Shown in pieces: positions 36,325-46,370 of a stretch of 64,000 bases of DNA. A program made the translations under genes and the position numbers. The DNA lies in contig CM038218.1 of the NCBI GenBank assembly GCA_021442155.1, positions 60,788,268-60,852,267 of the forward strand. The letters are read 5' to 3'. Position 1 is the first letter of the stretch; every line of letters starts with the position of its first letter. This DNA is from Cymbidium sinense. Lineage: Eukaryota > Streptophyta > Magnoliopsida > Asparagales > Orchidaceae. The notes under the pieces are model-generated. The model was not told the DNA's origin, did not search any database, and was given only the letters and a program-made list of their open reading frames with translations.

Positions 36325-37380
36325 TCAGATGCGGGTGCAGGAAGGATCGAAATCATCTGGCGCAACCCTATCAATCCAATTGCTCAAACTCTTCTTGATA
36401 TCTCCATGTTGAACGTAGGCCAATTCATACATGCTGCTCAGATTCACCACCAGCGTCTCGTTCAGCGCTGCAGTTGGCACCCTCTCCAATGTTCCTTCTA
36501 ATTGCTTAATCGAGTCCGACAAATCCCTAGAATACAGCAAACACAGAGCTTTATTGTTCGCCGCTACCACGTCACTCGGATCCCTCTCTATGCACTCCTC
36601 GTACTCCCTCACAGCCGAAACATAATCTTTCGAGACCACAAAACCCAACGCTCGATTCCTCCCCACCAAATTATTGAACTCTACTCCGTTCAAGTTCATC
36701 TCTTCTGCTCGCGCAAAAGACTCCTTCGCACCGTCCAAGTCCCCAATCTGAAGCTGAACATAGCCTAGCCGCGATAGAAGTAATGGATCGGAGGGATTCG
36801 TGATGAGGAGCTCACGGATTAAAGCGAGTGTGACATCGAACTCCCGGTGGATGAAATGGTTGGACGCGAGGGAACCAAGGACGATGGCCTCACGGCGGCG
36901 CCATCTATCGCCGGATCTTGCGCGAGTAAAGCTGAGGAGGGAGTAGAGGCGGTCAATGGACTCTGACCGGTTGCCGATGCGCAGGGGGAGATCAGTATAG
37001 AGAAGGCGGATGGAAAAGGGGAGCATGGAGCCGCGTAAGGAAGGGTAGGTTTCGGGGTAAGATTCGTATAGGAAGCGCGGGTGATCGAAAGGGTCTTCCG
37101 GGTTGTTGTCTGCAGGGGAAAGGGAGTCTATCTCAAGGGAGGCATCGGCAAAGCGACGGAGCTTGTGGAGAGAGAGGGCATTGAAGGCGAGGTAGACGAG
37201 GTGTTCGTGCGGCTTCGAAAGGAGAGAAGTCATGCGGGCGCGGGAGACTTTATCGAGGACAGAACGCCATTGCCCGCGAGCAGCGAGATCGAGGAGGTAG
37301 GGGATGTCTGGGGCGAGGTCGCCGGGTGAGGAGAACCGGGTTAGAGGAGAGAGGGGGTCTTCTAGAGTTAAGTTTTCCAT
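36325..37380 (-). CDS. TRAPPC12-like tetratricopeptide-repeat protein, 351 aa, single exon
   Basis: TRAPPC12 is a subunit of the TRAPP tethering complex that acts in ER-Golgi and Golgi traffic. The ORF is intact from ATG (37380) to stop (36325-36327). The N-terminal third is not repetitive: MENLTLEDPLSPLTRFSS, then LLDLAARGQWRSVLDKVSRA near residues 29-48. TPR-like helices follow at about 198-231 (DPLLLSRLGYVQLQIGDLDG..), 235-269 and 270-303 (NNKALCLLYSRDLSDSIKQL). The C-terminal NETLVVNLSSMYELAY at about 307-322 is the most family-specific part and matches the end of animal TRAPPC12 as I know it. At 351 residues it lacks the long N-terminal extension of the human protein, as plant homologues do. 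Coding GC is far above the flanks. Another TPR protein is the alternative, but the C-terminal match argues against that. Confidence 0.85.
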   Translation of the reverse strand: MENLTLEDPLSPLTRFSSPGDLAPDIPYLLDLAARGQWRSVLDKVSRARMTSLLSKPHEHLVYLAFNALSLHKLRRFADASLEIDSLSPADNNPEDPFDHPRFLYESYPETYPSLRGSMLPFSIRLLYTDLPLRIGNRSESIDRLYSLLSFTRARSGDRWRRREAIVLGSLASNHFIHREFDVTLALIRELLITNPSDPLLLSRLGYVQLQIGDLDGAKESFARAEEMNLNGVEFNNLVGRNRALGFVVSKDYVSAVREYEECIERDPSDVVAANNKALCLLYSRDLSDSIKQLEGTLERVPTAALNETLVVNLSSMYELAYVQHGDIKKSLSNWIDRVAPDDFDPSCTRI

Positions 37381-37484
37381 CGAAGCGGCGGAGGACCAGA
37401 CGACGGCGATCGGATCTCGACCTTTCAGATTGATTTGGCCGATACCTATCCTGCACTAGAGCCAGAAGAAGCCAACAAAGCAAT

Positions 37485-37499
37485 CTATATATATATATT
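37485..37499 (-). promoter_or_regulatory. possible TATA element upstream of the TRAPPC12-like gene
   Basis: A TATATATATATA run about 105-120 bp upstream of the start codon in the gene's orientation. The position suits a plant core promoter with a short leader, but simple TA repeats are common here, so this is tentative. Confidence 0.3.
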
Positions 37500-37500
37500 A

Positions 37501-37880
37501 TTTATGTATATTTATATAATAAAATTTATTTTTTGAAACATTTAAGAAAATTTAATCTAAAACTTGTAAGTACACTACGTATATAAAATCTCGAACTACA
37601 GATTTTTTTTTATTGAAAGTCTAATCCTCAAACAATAAATTAAAATAACTTATATAAAAAATGATAATAATAAAATACTTATCAAAGTTGTCCGAGACAT
37701 AAGCACTACATCATATCGTTTAGTCCTTAGCCCTATAAGGTTCAAAGTTAGAGAAAAGAAAGTAGTGTTTCATCCTTTAATAAAAAAAATTGATTTAAAA
37801 AATTAATGATAGATATATTTTTGAATTGAAATAAAAAATTTAAAATTTAATTATATAAATATTAAAATTTTAAATATTTG

Positions 37881-37911
<31 letters not shown>

Positions 37912-37947
37912 CATGAAAATCATAGAATATAAATTTACATCTTAAAT
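37501..37947. other. AT-rich intergenic DNA with (TA)n at 37880-37909
   Basis: Probable upstream region of the TRAPPC12-like gene. It carries a 30-bp TA microsatellite just before the LTR retrotransposon. No gene. Confidence 0.6.
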
Positions 37948-38926
37948 TGGAAATTCAACACACACACGGTATTTGAAAGAATAACAAATTCAAGATTTTA
38001 CTGAAAAACTCAAGAGAGGGAAAAATCATGGCTACCCAAGAAAAATCTTTCACTATATATCTATTTCAAGACAAAAGTTTTAACCCCAATAACGGATTAA
38101 ATCAGATACGAAGCGAAAATGAATCTTGAATCGTAAACAATTACGCAACAGTTGGGAGAATAATAAATGAAATGGGTGCGATGTTAGTGATCTACGCCGA
38201 GCGACATGACCGGAGATGAAAGAACGAATGCCGAAAGTCGATGGCGATGACCGACGACAGTGGTCGATGACGACGATGATCGAAGGTGGTGGTCGGCAAC
38301 GCAGGCGATGGTCTACGGCACGGCGCGTGACGACCACGGTGATGACGGCGATGATCGATGGGTCGATTGATGGGACGAAGGTCGATGTCGCGACGGCGAC
38401 TGCAGCCGCGGACGAGGACCGGCAATGGGTGGCGGCGACCGGCGATGGTAGACGGCCAGCACGGCGGTGATTGTAACATGACCTGGCGGATGCGGTAACA
38501 GGGTGATCGAACCGTCCGAGTGTGACACGATTATGCCGGAGGATCTTCGCCTTGAGCTCTCTCTTCTTTCGCGCTCCCCTCATGAAGAATGGGCTATTTA
38601 TATTAGAGGACGACGTTTATAAATACATGCAAAATCCAAACCACTCCATCAGACGACTCAAAATGATTTCCTTGATCATCTGATGTATCTTAAGTATTTG
38701 AATGCTCAAATGAAGTCAGAATCAAGAGATCTTGGGCTTGTTAGATCCGGTTTGTCAAGACACTCGATTTGATCATAAACACTTTATATTTAGGAATTAT
38801 TTAAGGATTCAACTGATATATCAAAGTTTACAATGATATTTTAAGTGCTTGATCTGGACTAGTTTCGACCTTAGATCAGATTGCTTTTGACATCAAGATT
38901 CCTGGTAGTGGATTTGTCATTTGTTG
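37948..38926 (-). repeat. 3' LTR of the Tat element
   Basis: It matches 47809-48710 over its length, most clearly in AAATACATGCAAAAT, AACCACTCCATC and GATCTTGGGCTTGTTAGATC. The middle (38200-38470) is a GC-rich degenerate run of GATGACGG/CGATGATC-like words. The outer end is placed by alignment with the other LTR (TGGAAATTCAACACAC against TGTGAAATCCACACAC), so it may be off by a few bases. Confidence 0.85.
38595..38602 (-). promoter_or_regulatory. TATA box of the 3' LTR
   Basis: TATAAATA on the - strand. It stands in the same place as in the other LTR and the solo LTR, just upstream of a conserved purine/pyrimidine-rich leader (GAAGAATG side, then CTTCTTTC). Confidence 0.55.
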
Positions 38927-38938
38927 CCCCTATTTTTT
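38927..38938 (-). other. polypurine tract next to the 3' LTR
   Basis: On the element's strand AAAAAATAGGGG directly precedes the 3' LTR. This is the expected plus-strand primer and supports the inner LTR boundary at 38926. Confidence 0.65.
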
Positions 38939-39511
38939 GGATGACATTGTCTCTATCATCTAAAAATATATGCCAAATAATTAAAAATAATTAACTCTTA
39001 AAAGAAATTTACTGGTTCATTAACCTTTGCGTCACATATAGTTTGAGAGAATAAATCTTCATTACAAGATTATGATCGCGGGAGGTGCAAAAGGTGGGTG
39101 TTCGGACGCAGTGCTTCGGGCCATGACTTTTACGAGCACTGGTGAGGGTCGCCACGCTGGTCCAGACGCCAGGAAAACGCACGATGAGCATTTTTTTCAA
39201 TTTTTTTAGTTTTTCTCGTTTCTTTCTGTTTTTTTATTTATTCCCTTTTTGCCCCTATAGTAGGTCTATAAAACCCCCCTAATGTCAAGTAAGGAGACAC
39301 AATTCTCATATGCTCTAGTATTTTTTTGCGTTTGATGAGAAATTATCTAGCAGAAGTTCAAGATAAATTAAAAACTTTTGTTGGCTCGACCTTCTTCTTA
39401 AAAGAATGTCATTTGTTTTGTCGATCAAGACTCCATACTGGCGAGGGCTCCGCTCTCGAGGGGCGCCAATTATCCTCCATCAAATAGGTTTGAGGCGCTC
39501 AGAAGTCATAC

Positions 39512-39860
39512 AGACTGATTTTCTCTCGAGAGAAGTGTTAACTGTCATCGTCGGACCGACCGGGTTTGGAGGTGATCAAGACCCGTAGTTCATACAGCGA
39601 GGCTCCGGTTTTCTCGTGAGAGAGGTGTCAACTATCCTCGTCGGACCGACCGGGTTTGGAGGCAATCAAGACTCTAGTTCATATGGCGAAACTCCGGTTT
39701 TCCCTCGAGAGAGGCGTCAACTGTCCTCGTCGGACCGACCGGGTTTGGAGGCGCATCCGTAGTCATATGAGAGTTTTCCCTCGAGAGGCCAATCGCCTCG
39801 CCGACAACCGAAGTTTGAGGTGATCAAGACTGTAGTTCATACGGTGAGGTTTTTTTCCTC
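39512..39860. repeat. tandem array, about 4 units of 80-92 bp, in the Tat 3' region
   Basis: Each unit contains CGTCGGACCGACCGGGTTTG then GAGG, ATCAAGAC, AGTTCATA, TCCGGTTTTC and a CTCGAGAGAG word. Unit anchors are near 39546, 39635 and 39727, with a diverged copy from about 39800. GC-rich tandem repeats between integrase and 3' LTR are known in Tat-group elements. Confidence 0.8.
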
Positions 39861-39863
39861 GAG

Positions 39864-41966
39864 ATGCATCAAGCCCTCGTCGACCGGATTGAAGGCATCA
39901 AGGCCCGTATTTTCTACTTCTTTAGGAAATTGAATTTGTTGAAACTTCAATGGATGGTTCAGTTGACAAGCTGTATGGAAAAGCCAATTAGAACCATCCT
40001 CAAAAAACTCAAAAAATGTCGTAATTTTGGAGTATCATTAGAGAAATAGTTTTATCTTTTGATCTCATATGTATGATATTTTTTCATCGATCGTGAAAAA
40101 ATTTTATCCAAAACTGTCCGTAAGCAACAAAGTCTGGAAAAGATATGTCCAAGTATTGGGGTGAGTGAGTTGCTTCACACAATTCTCAGACATTTGTCTT
40201 TCTCTCCTCTTTTTGTTTTATATTTATTATGTATTTTTGCAGGATGATGGTCGGAAGAAAACCAATAGCGTGACAGCTACAAACGATATATCATCCACTG
40301 TCAAGCTGACAGTTTAATGGTGCTCCGCAGAAAATTTCATTTCTACAATGAGTTGGTGGCTATTATTGTCAAAAAGTCTATTTCTCCTTCAACATGATAC
40401 TTTACTATTTCTAAGATGATTCTTCGTGAGAGACTTTGATTCCCTTTGGCTCCTGAATTGATTGAGGTCTTTAAAATATGCGGTGTAGCTTTGTCACAAT
40501 TTTTATTTCGAGCTTTAGTGATCATCGTTGGTTTGACTGTCTTCTTTAGAGAGTGTGGTGCGACTTTGAACATCAAATACTTATGTTGAATGTGTAGATT
40601 CATATGTGATGCTGAGGGATGTGTTTCTTATCGAGCTATAAAGAATTTGATAGAATTTTCAGCACGGGATCCATCTAGAAATTGATCTAATGAGTTCTTT
40701 TTTGTGAAAAATAAGTGGGGCCTCCCTGAGAGATGGGAAAGATTAAATGACCTTCCAAACGCATTGCTGATTGAATAGAATGAAATCATAACAACTCTTA
40801 ATATTCCTGATGTAGGAAGCTTGCAGCATGAGTTACGTCACATTGGCAAGAATATAATTGAAGATAGAATGTTCAAGGTTGGCCTTTTCATTCAAGCAGG
40901 GAGATCTCATGCTCTTCCACTTAAGAGATCAAGTAAAGGTGATGAAATGTCTTCTCATATTCACAGGATTCTTTCAAGAAGCCCGTTACGAAATCATGGT
41001 GACAATAATGTTTCTTCTTCAAAGAAAAAGAAGACATGTGCCGAAGTAACTACGTCAAATATTTACAGAGAAGATGCTCGACCCAATTGGCCTCTAAGAG
41101 TTTAGTTATCTCAACTCATAATGGGGGGATTCGTTTATCAAAGCCGCATATTCCTAAATAGGTGTTAAAGCACGTATGCACTGGACGTTAATGAACAAAC
41201 GAAATAGTACATTATCTTCTCTTTAACTTTATTTTCTTTTTTTCTTTTTTTCTTTGTGTGATATTTATGATTTTTTGATTGTAGGTAACCCAAATATTAG
41301 GGCTTATGGCTCATTTGGGTGTCGCTCTAGACGAGTGGAATACTAAATCTATGAAGGTAAAATACTTGCAAGGCGAGTTTGAGTGAAAGATGAGTGGTAA
41401 GGCCAAAGAAGTGTTAGCTTTAGAGGATCAGCTAACCGCTTATAGAACTAAGCTAGCAAACATGTCAACTTCTCTTTCTCTCCAGCGTTAGAAGGTGGAG
41501 CGTACTCGTGATGAGCTAATTGAGGTGATGGCAGAGACTCGTTAGAAAGAGAAAAGACTTAAGGCATTTGTAGCGGAGAAGAAAGCTCTTGAATTGGAGA
41601 AGAAAGCATTACAGGATCGTCTTTAGAAGCTTATAATGTCGAGCGGCGAATGAAATCTCCTTGAAGGTAGTGGAAGACTTTAAGAACTCCTAGCTTATGG
41701 ATACTATCGAGGATCATATCCAAGCTTCGTAATCATATTCTTGATGTTGAAGTGAAGGACTTGGAGCGCCAATGTTTGGAGGAAGACTTCATCTGAGGAT
41801 TCCTAAAAGGAATCCGCTTAGTACATCGCAAAACTAGAGCTAGTATTGAGAATCTATCTCCCAGCCAAATATCTGAAGACCCTTCGCCAGATTCAGAAGA
41901 TGAAGGGGTTGAGAGTGAGTTTATGGGAGCATCTTCCAATGGTGAGGAGAACGTTGATATCATGTA
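39864..41966 (+). pseudogene. antisense extra ORF of the Tat element (gypsy-type putative transposase domain plus coiled coil)
   Basis: Coding-like sequence on the strand opposite the polyprotein, between integrase and 3' LTR. After an apparent acceptor (TTTTTGCAG at about 40242), a frame with FPLAPELIEVFKICGVALSQ and ALVIIVGLTVFFRECGA (40440-40565) and later KWGLPERWERLNDLPN (40710-40755) resembles the plant family called putative transposase, gypsy type (PF04195). A second acceptor-like TTGATTGTAG (41284) leads into a heptad-rich coiled coil (41290-41640: GLMAHLGVALDEWN, KEVLALEDQLTAYRTKLANM), then an acidic tail EDPSPDSEDEGVE and a stop at 41964-41966. Several in-frame stops (CAG to TAG type, TGG to TGA type) show decay. 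Antisense extra ORFs are described for Retand-type Tat elements. Function unknown. Confidence 0.7.
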
Positions 41967-42789
41967 GTATCATTTGAGAATGCATTTCTTTCCCTTTTAT
42001 CTATGTATTGTTATTTATTATTATTATTTTTTATATCCAAAATTTTGATTCTTTCTTATATCATCATGTTAGAGCTATCAATGACATTAAAAATTTTGGG
42101 TGATTTGCTCTCATTTTATTTTGACCTATCCAAGGTGATTGTTCGGAATATTATTTGTCGACATTAACCCATACGGAAGAGGTCGTGGGAAGTCCACCTA
42201 AGACTTTTTGGCCTATCCTAGGTATTAGTCAAAACATTATGGCATTATTACAGTATGGAAGAGGTGGAATGTCCACCACGACTTTTGACCTATCCTAGGT
42301 ATTAGTCTAAGTGTTACTTGACTTCTTATATAGAGAGGTGATCAAGTCCCTTGAGATTGATCATGCTCCGACTGAGACACAATATGAGTTGTGTATTCCT
42401 CAAGTGGGATGATTAAATGAAAGAACAAGCCTGAAAGAAAAGGTCATAAACTCATTACTTTGATAAGGTCGGTGATACAATCATAAGATAATTTTAATAA
42501 AGATATGAGTTGAAGAGGAAATGACAAACGAGACAAAATAAAAGTTACCATATTTATGCAGTAGGAATTACTAATAATACTTCCAGAGATTCTTCGTGTT
42601 CCAAGTTCGAGGCAAGATTTTTCCTCTGGATCCTTAAGCTTAAATGTTCTTAGCTTGACCATAGCTGTAATGACATGAGGGCCATCCAAAAGAGTGAGAG
42701 CTTATTGCCTTGAGGGCCTTTGCCCGCAGCTTCAAGACTTCACATGACCAAATCAGAGATGAGGATTTCACTCTTTTGAAGTGGCTACC

Positions 42790-43620
42790 CTTTGGTGAAG
42801 CGGTCAAATAGGGTCATGTCGAGTTTTGAGTAGGTCCAAGTTCTCGAGTTTTTCTTCATTACTATTATGATTGAATGATTGAACTCTTGGACTTGGTATC
42901 CTGATATCTGCTGGTATAATAGCTTCTATGCCAAAACATAAATTATACGGTGTCTTATCAGTCGGAGTTCGCAATGTAGTGCGGTAAGCCCGGTAAGCCC
43001 AAAGAACATTAGAGCTCTCAACCCATTGCCCCAATCTTCTCGAGATGCATTTTAATCCTTTGAGTATAGTCCTATTAATAGCTTCAATATGTCCATTAGT
43101 TTGAGAATGAGCTACAACCGTATGCAGCAACTGAATGTGAAGATCTTTATAAAAAGACGTAAAGACTTTTTCAGTAAATTGAGTTCCATTGTCGGTGATG
43201 ATCTTTGCAGGAAGATCGAATTGACATATTATATTTTTTCAAATAAATTGTTTAGCGTTTGCCTCCATGATTTTAGCAAGTGGTTTAGTCTCCACCCATT
43301 TAGTGAAGTAGTCAACAGCTAAAACGATAAGCTTTCATTGCCCTGACGCTATTAGAAAAGGTCACATGATATCAGTTCCCCATTGAGCAAAAGGCCACGG
43401 GCTTTGAAGGGATGAGAGCTCTGTATGTGATGTATAAGAGGTTAGAGTGCGACAACTTCGCATTTTTTTTGTGAAATCCAAGGTGTGTCTTTTCATGTGA
43501 ATAGAACCCTTGCCTTATAATTTTAATGGCTAGCGTCCTTCCTCCTAGGTGTTCTCCACATATCTGAGAGTGAACCTATCTTAATGCATATTCAGCCTCT
43601 GATGGTGAGAGGCATTTAAG
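42790..43620 (-). pseudogene. Tat integrase, decayed
   Basis: The - strand reads an N-terminal zinc-binding part (CLSPSEAEYALR, ICGEHLGGRTLAIKIIRQGF) and then the catalytic core. All three catalytic acids are recognisable: Asp in WPFAQWGTDIM, Asp in IITDNGTQFTEKVF and Glu in TNGHIEAINRTILKGLK. The core continues as VLWAYRAYRTTLRTPTDKTP and FGIEAIIPADI. Stops interrupt it after GTDIM, after IASGQ and within QFI*KNI, and frame changes occur, so it is not functional. Confidence 0.85.
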
Positions 43621-43849
43621 GTATGGCCCAAAAAAAGCTCGTTTGTATAATTCACCTCCGATAATAATAAAGTTTGCGGCTTGTCTTCGGAGACGAGTTG
43701 CAGTAGTGGGTCTTCAAGAAGGGTCACTTCTTGTAGAAAGGATAGGATGAGGTCCATTCACGAAGGTTCTTTTGTCTCATTAATTGCTTGTATTACTCAT
43801 GACTCTTGTATACTAGAAAAATATATTTTCTCAAAATGCCTTCTCTTAA

Positions 43850-44256
43850 ATAGATCTCCAGTAGTAGAGGTAGCGAGCTTAGCAAGAGCATTAGCTCGAG
43901 TGTTCTTCTCTCGAAATATGTGAATGATTTGATATGTCTTGATATGGGCAAGAAGTGACCTCACTAAGCCGAGGTATTACGCTAGTTGGGCATTATGAGT
44001 ATTAAAGTTTCCCTCAACTTGGGTGGCTACAAGCTGAGAGTCAGTGTGGATCATTAAGTTTTGAGTTTCATAATCGATGACAAGTCTCAACCCTACGATG
44101 AGAGCCTCATATTAAGCCCTATTATTGGTTGCAGAGAATTTTAGGTGAAGTTCATACTCTAATGTATCATGTTAGGGGAAAATAAGTAAGATTCCTGCTC
44201 CGACACTAGCTTTTCCTGAAGCTCCATCAACATAAAAAGTCCATTGAGGAGATGAA
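43850..44256 (-). pseudogene. second RNase H domain (Tat-type), decayed
   Basis: The - strand reads WTFYVDGASGKASVGAGILL, then YELHLKFSATNN, EALIVGLRLVIDYETQNL, IHTDSQLVATQVEGNF and IHIFREKNTRANALAKLA. This is a second RNase H unit placed between the ordinary RNase H and integrase, a feature of the Tat lineage. The Asp of FYVDGA, the Glu of EALIVG and the Asp of HTDSQ are retained. Three in-frame stops (after LLIFP, before YEALIVG, after NAQLA) are visible. Confidence 0.8.
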
Positions 44257-44389
44257 AGGAGTGTAATAGATAGCTCTTTTAGAGTAGGGATAGTGCACTC
44301 CATTATAAAGTCTACGAGTACTTAAGACTTTATATATGGTCTAGGTAGAAAATGAATATCAAACTCTTCCAATTCAATAGACCATTTGA

Positions 44390-45600
44390 TTAACCTTCCA
44401 AATGCTTGGTTTTAGAATGGCCCTTGGTAAATGGGTATAAACAACGATGTGAGCTTGGTATGGGCCTTAATTTTGAGAAAACTAAAGTCAAATCCATCTT
44501 ATCTGCTAGTGGATAACGACATTCTATATCATAGAGAATTTTGCTAACATAGTAAATTGGTAGTTGTATTGCATTTTTCTTTCGCACTAAAACTGAGCTT
44601 ATTGCGTGGGGAGAGACTGCGAGATATAAGTATAACATCTCTCATTGGATAGTTTTGGATAGTAAGAGTGGAGATGCTAAATATCCCTTTAGTTGCTCAA
44701 AAGCGACATTTTCATCTAAATTATTATTTTTAGCTCCATTTAAAATTTTAAAGAATGACAAGTATTTATCCCAGAATGGGCTAAGAAGCGGGATAAGGCA
44801 TCAATTCGTTCATTCAAGCGTTGAACATCCTTGATATTCTTTGGGGGAGCCATATCTCTGAGCACTCTAATTTTCTTTGGATCAGCTTCAGTCCTACGGT
44901 GGGTGACCATGAACCCAAGAAATTTTTTCGACGTAATCCCAAAAGCACACTTGGTTGGATTGAGTTGCATGTTATAACGTCGAAGAAGGTTAAAGCATAT
45001 TTCTAAGTCAGAAATATGTTGTGATTCTTTCAAGATTTTTACTAACATGTCATCCACATATACCTCCATTGTGTGGCCTAAGAGGTTTTTAAAAATATTA
45101 TTCATAAGGCATTGATAGGTAGCACCAGCATTTTTTAACCCGAACGGCATAACTTGGTAACAGTATAAACCTTTATATCTTTGAAAAGATGTGGTTTCTT
45201 CATCCGTTGGGTCCATTTTTATTTGGTTGTAACCTAAGTAAGCATTTAAAAAATTGAGCATTTGATGCCTAGACGTAGCATCAACTAATTGATCAATTCG
45301 AGGGAGGGAAAAACTATCTTTTGGGTAAGCTTTGTTGAGATTAGTGCAATCAATACACATTCTTCAAGTTTCATTTATTTTCTTAACCATGACAGCCATG
45401 TAGGGTAATATACTTCTCTTGAATCCTTCTAAGAGCTTGTTAACTTCTTGTTCAATAGCTTGATGGCGATCAGGTGCAAAACTCCGCTTCTTTTCAATGA
45501 AGGGTTTTAATGTTGGATCAATCTTGAGGGAATGCATGATTATATTGAGGTCGACCCAGGCATATCTGTCAAACTTCAAGTAAAGATGTCATGATTTTTG
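44390..45600 (-). pseudogene. Tat reverse transcriptase and RNase H, decayed
   Basis: The lead-in VDLNIIMHSLKIDPTLKPF and KKRSFAPDRHQAIEQEVNKL (45555-45450) precedes the RT. The RT reads MCIDCTNLNKAYPKDSFSLP, RIDQLVDAT, YCYQVMPFGLKNAGATYQ, MEVYVDDMLVK (catalytic YVDD retained), LNPTKCAFGITSKKFLGF and MAPPKNIKDVQRLNERIDAL. RNase H follows at 44638-44390 (LYLAVSPHAISSVLVRKKNA, PIYYVSKILYDIECRYPLADK). A stop stands where Trp is expected just before RMCID (TGA for TGG at about 45363). A frame change separates RT from RNase H. An uninterrupted 206-codon stretch (45360-44740) carries most of the RT. Confidence 0.9.
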
Positions 45601-46370
45601 CACAAGAAGTCTATGTATTTTACCCTCTGTTCATCTAAGAGAAGATATCTGACTTGCACTGTTCGTAAAGGTTGGTCATCTGATAATGAAATAGGGAGTA
45701 AATCTTCTACAGGCGAAGCCCTCTGAGGTATTTCTTCATCTCAAAAATTAAAATTCTCGATGTTGAAGGTCATCAAAGGGCATAGTTGAGCTTGTCTGAG
45801 GTAACATGATTGTGTTATTTGTTGATTTTCACAGACCACTCTAACCCCAACAAGGGTTAGAAATTTCATCTTAAGATGAGATACCGAAGTAACAATACCA
45901 AATTTTGATTAGAGGGGCCTTCAAAAATAGTGTTGTACGTTGAATTTGACTTGACCACCATGAATTGAATTGAATGAGTCACTTATCGAGAAAATTCTCC
46001 GACACAAAAGATGATTGCTCCCTCCATTCGTATTGGCGATTATCAAACCCATATAATGGTCCTGCAATGGGTTGGAGTTTTTCCTAAGCCCATGCTAAGA
46101 AATGTGGTAGAATAAGACATCACATAACTCTATCAATCAAAATTTTCTTAATATTAACATGGGTCCGTCTGCCATGACAAGTGGTCTTGATGAAACTTAG
46201 ACTCCTTCTAAGTCATTAAAAGTGATGGAATGATCAATACAAGATTTCTTTAACTCAGACTCTTCAGAGGTAGCAATGAGGACTTGATTATATAGTAGTG
46301 GTCCTCCTGCGATTATTTTAATTTCACCAACTATCTGACGATTATTTTGTTGTTTCTATGATGATTGTTT
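45601..46370 (-). pseudogene. Tat protease region, decayed
   Basis: By position this is the aspartic protease and linker between gag and RT. It ends in a readable linker (LRTVQVRYLLLDEQRVKYID, FLCKNHDIFT, then a stop and SLTDMPG) typical of Tat polyproteins. The protease active-site triad could not be read because of frameshifts and stops. Confidence 0.6.

Noticed and set aside
38080..38583. A 167-codon open frame on the - strand
   Set aside because: It lies in the GC-rich core of the 3' LTR, where several frames are open on both strands; it is not open in the other LTR and matches nothing I know.
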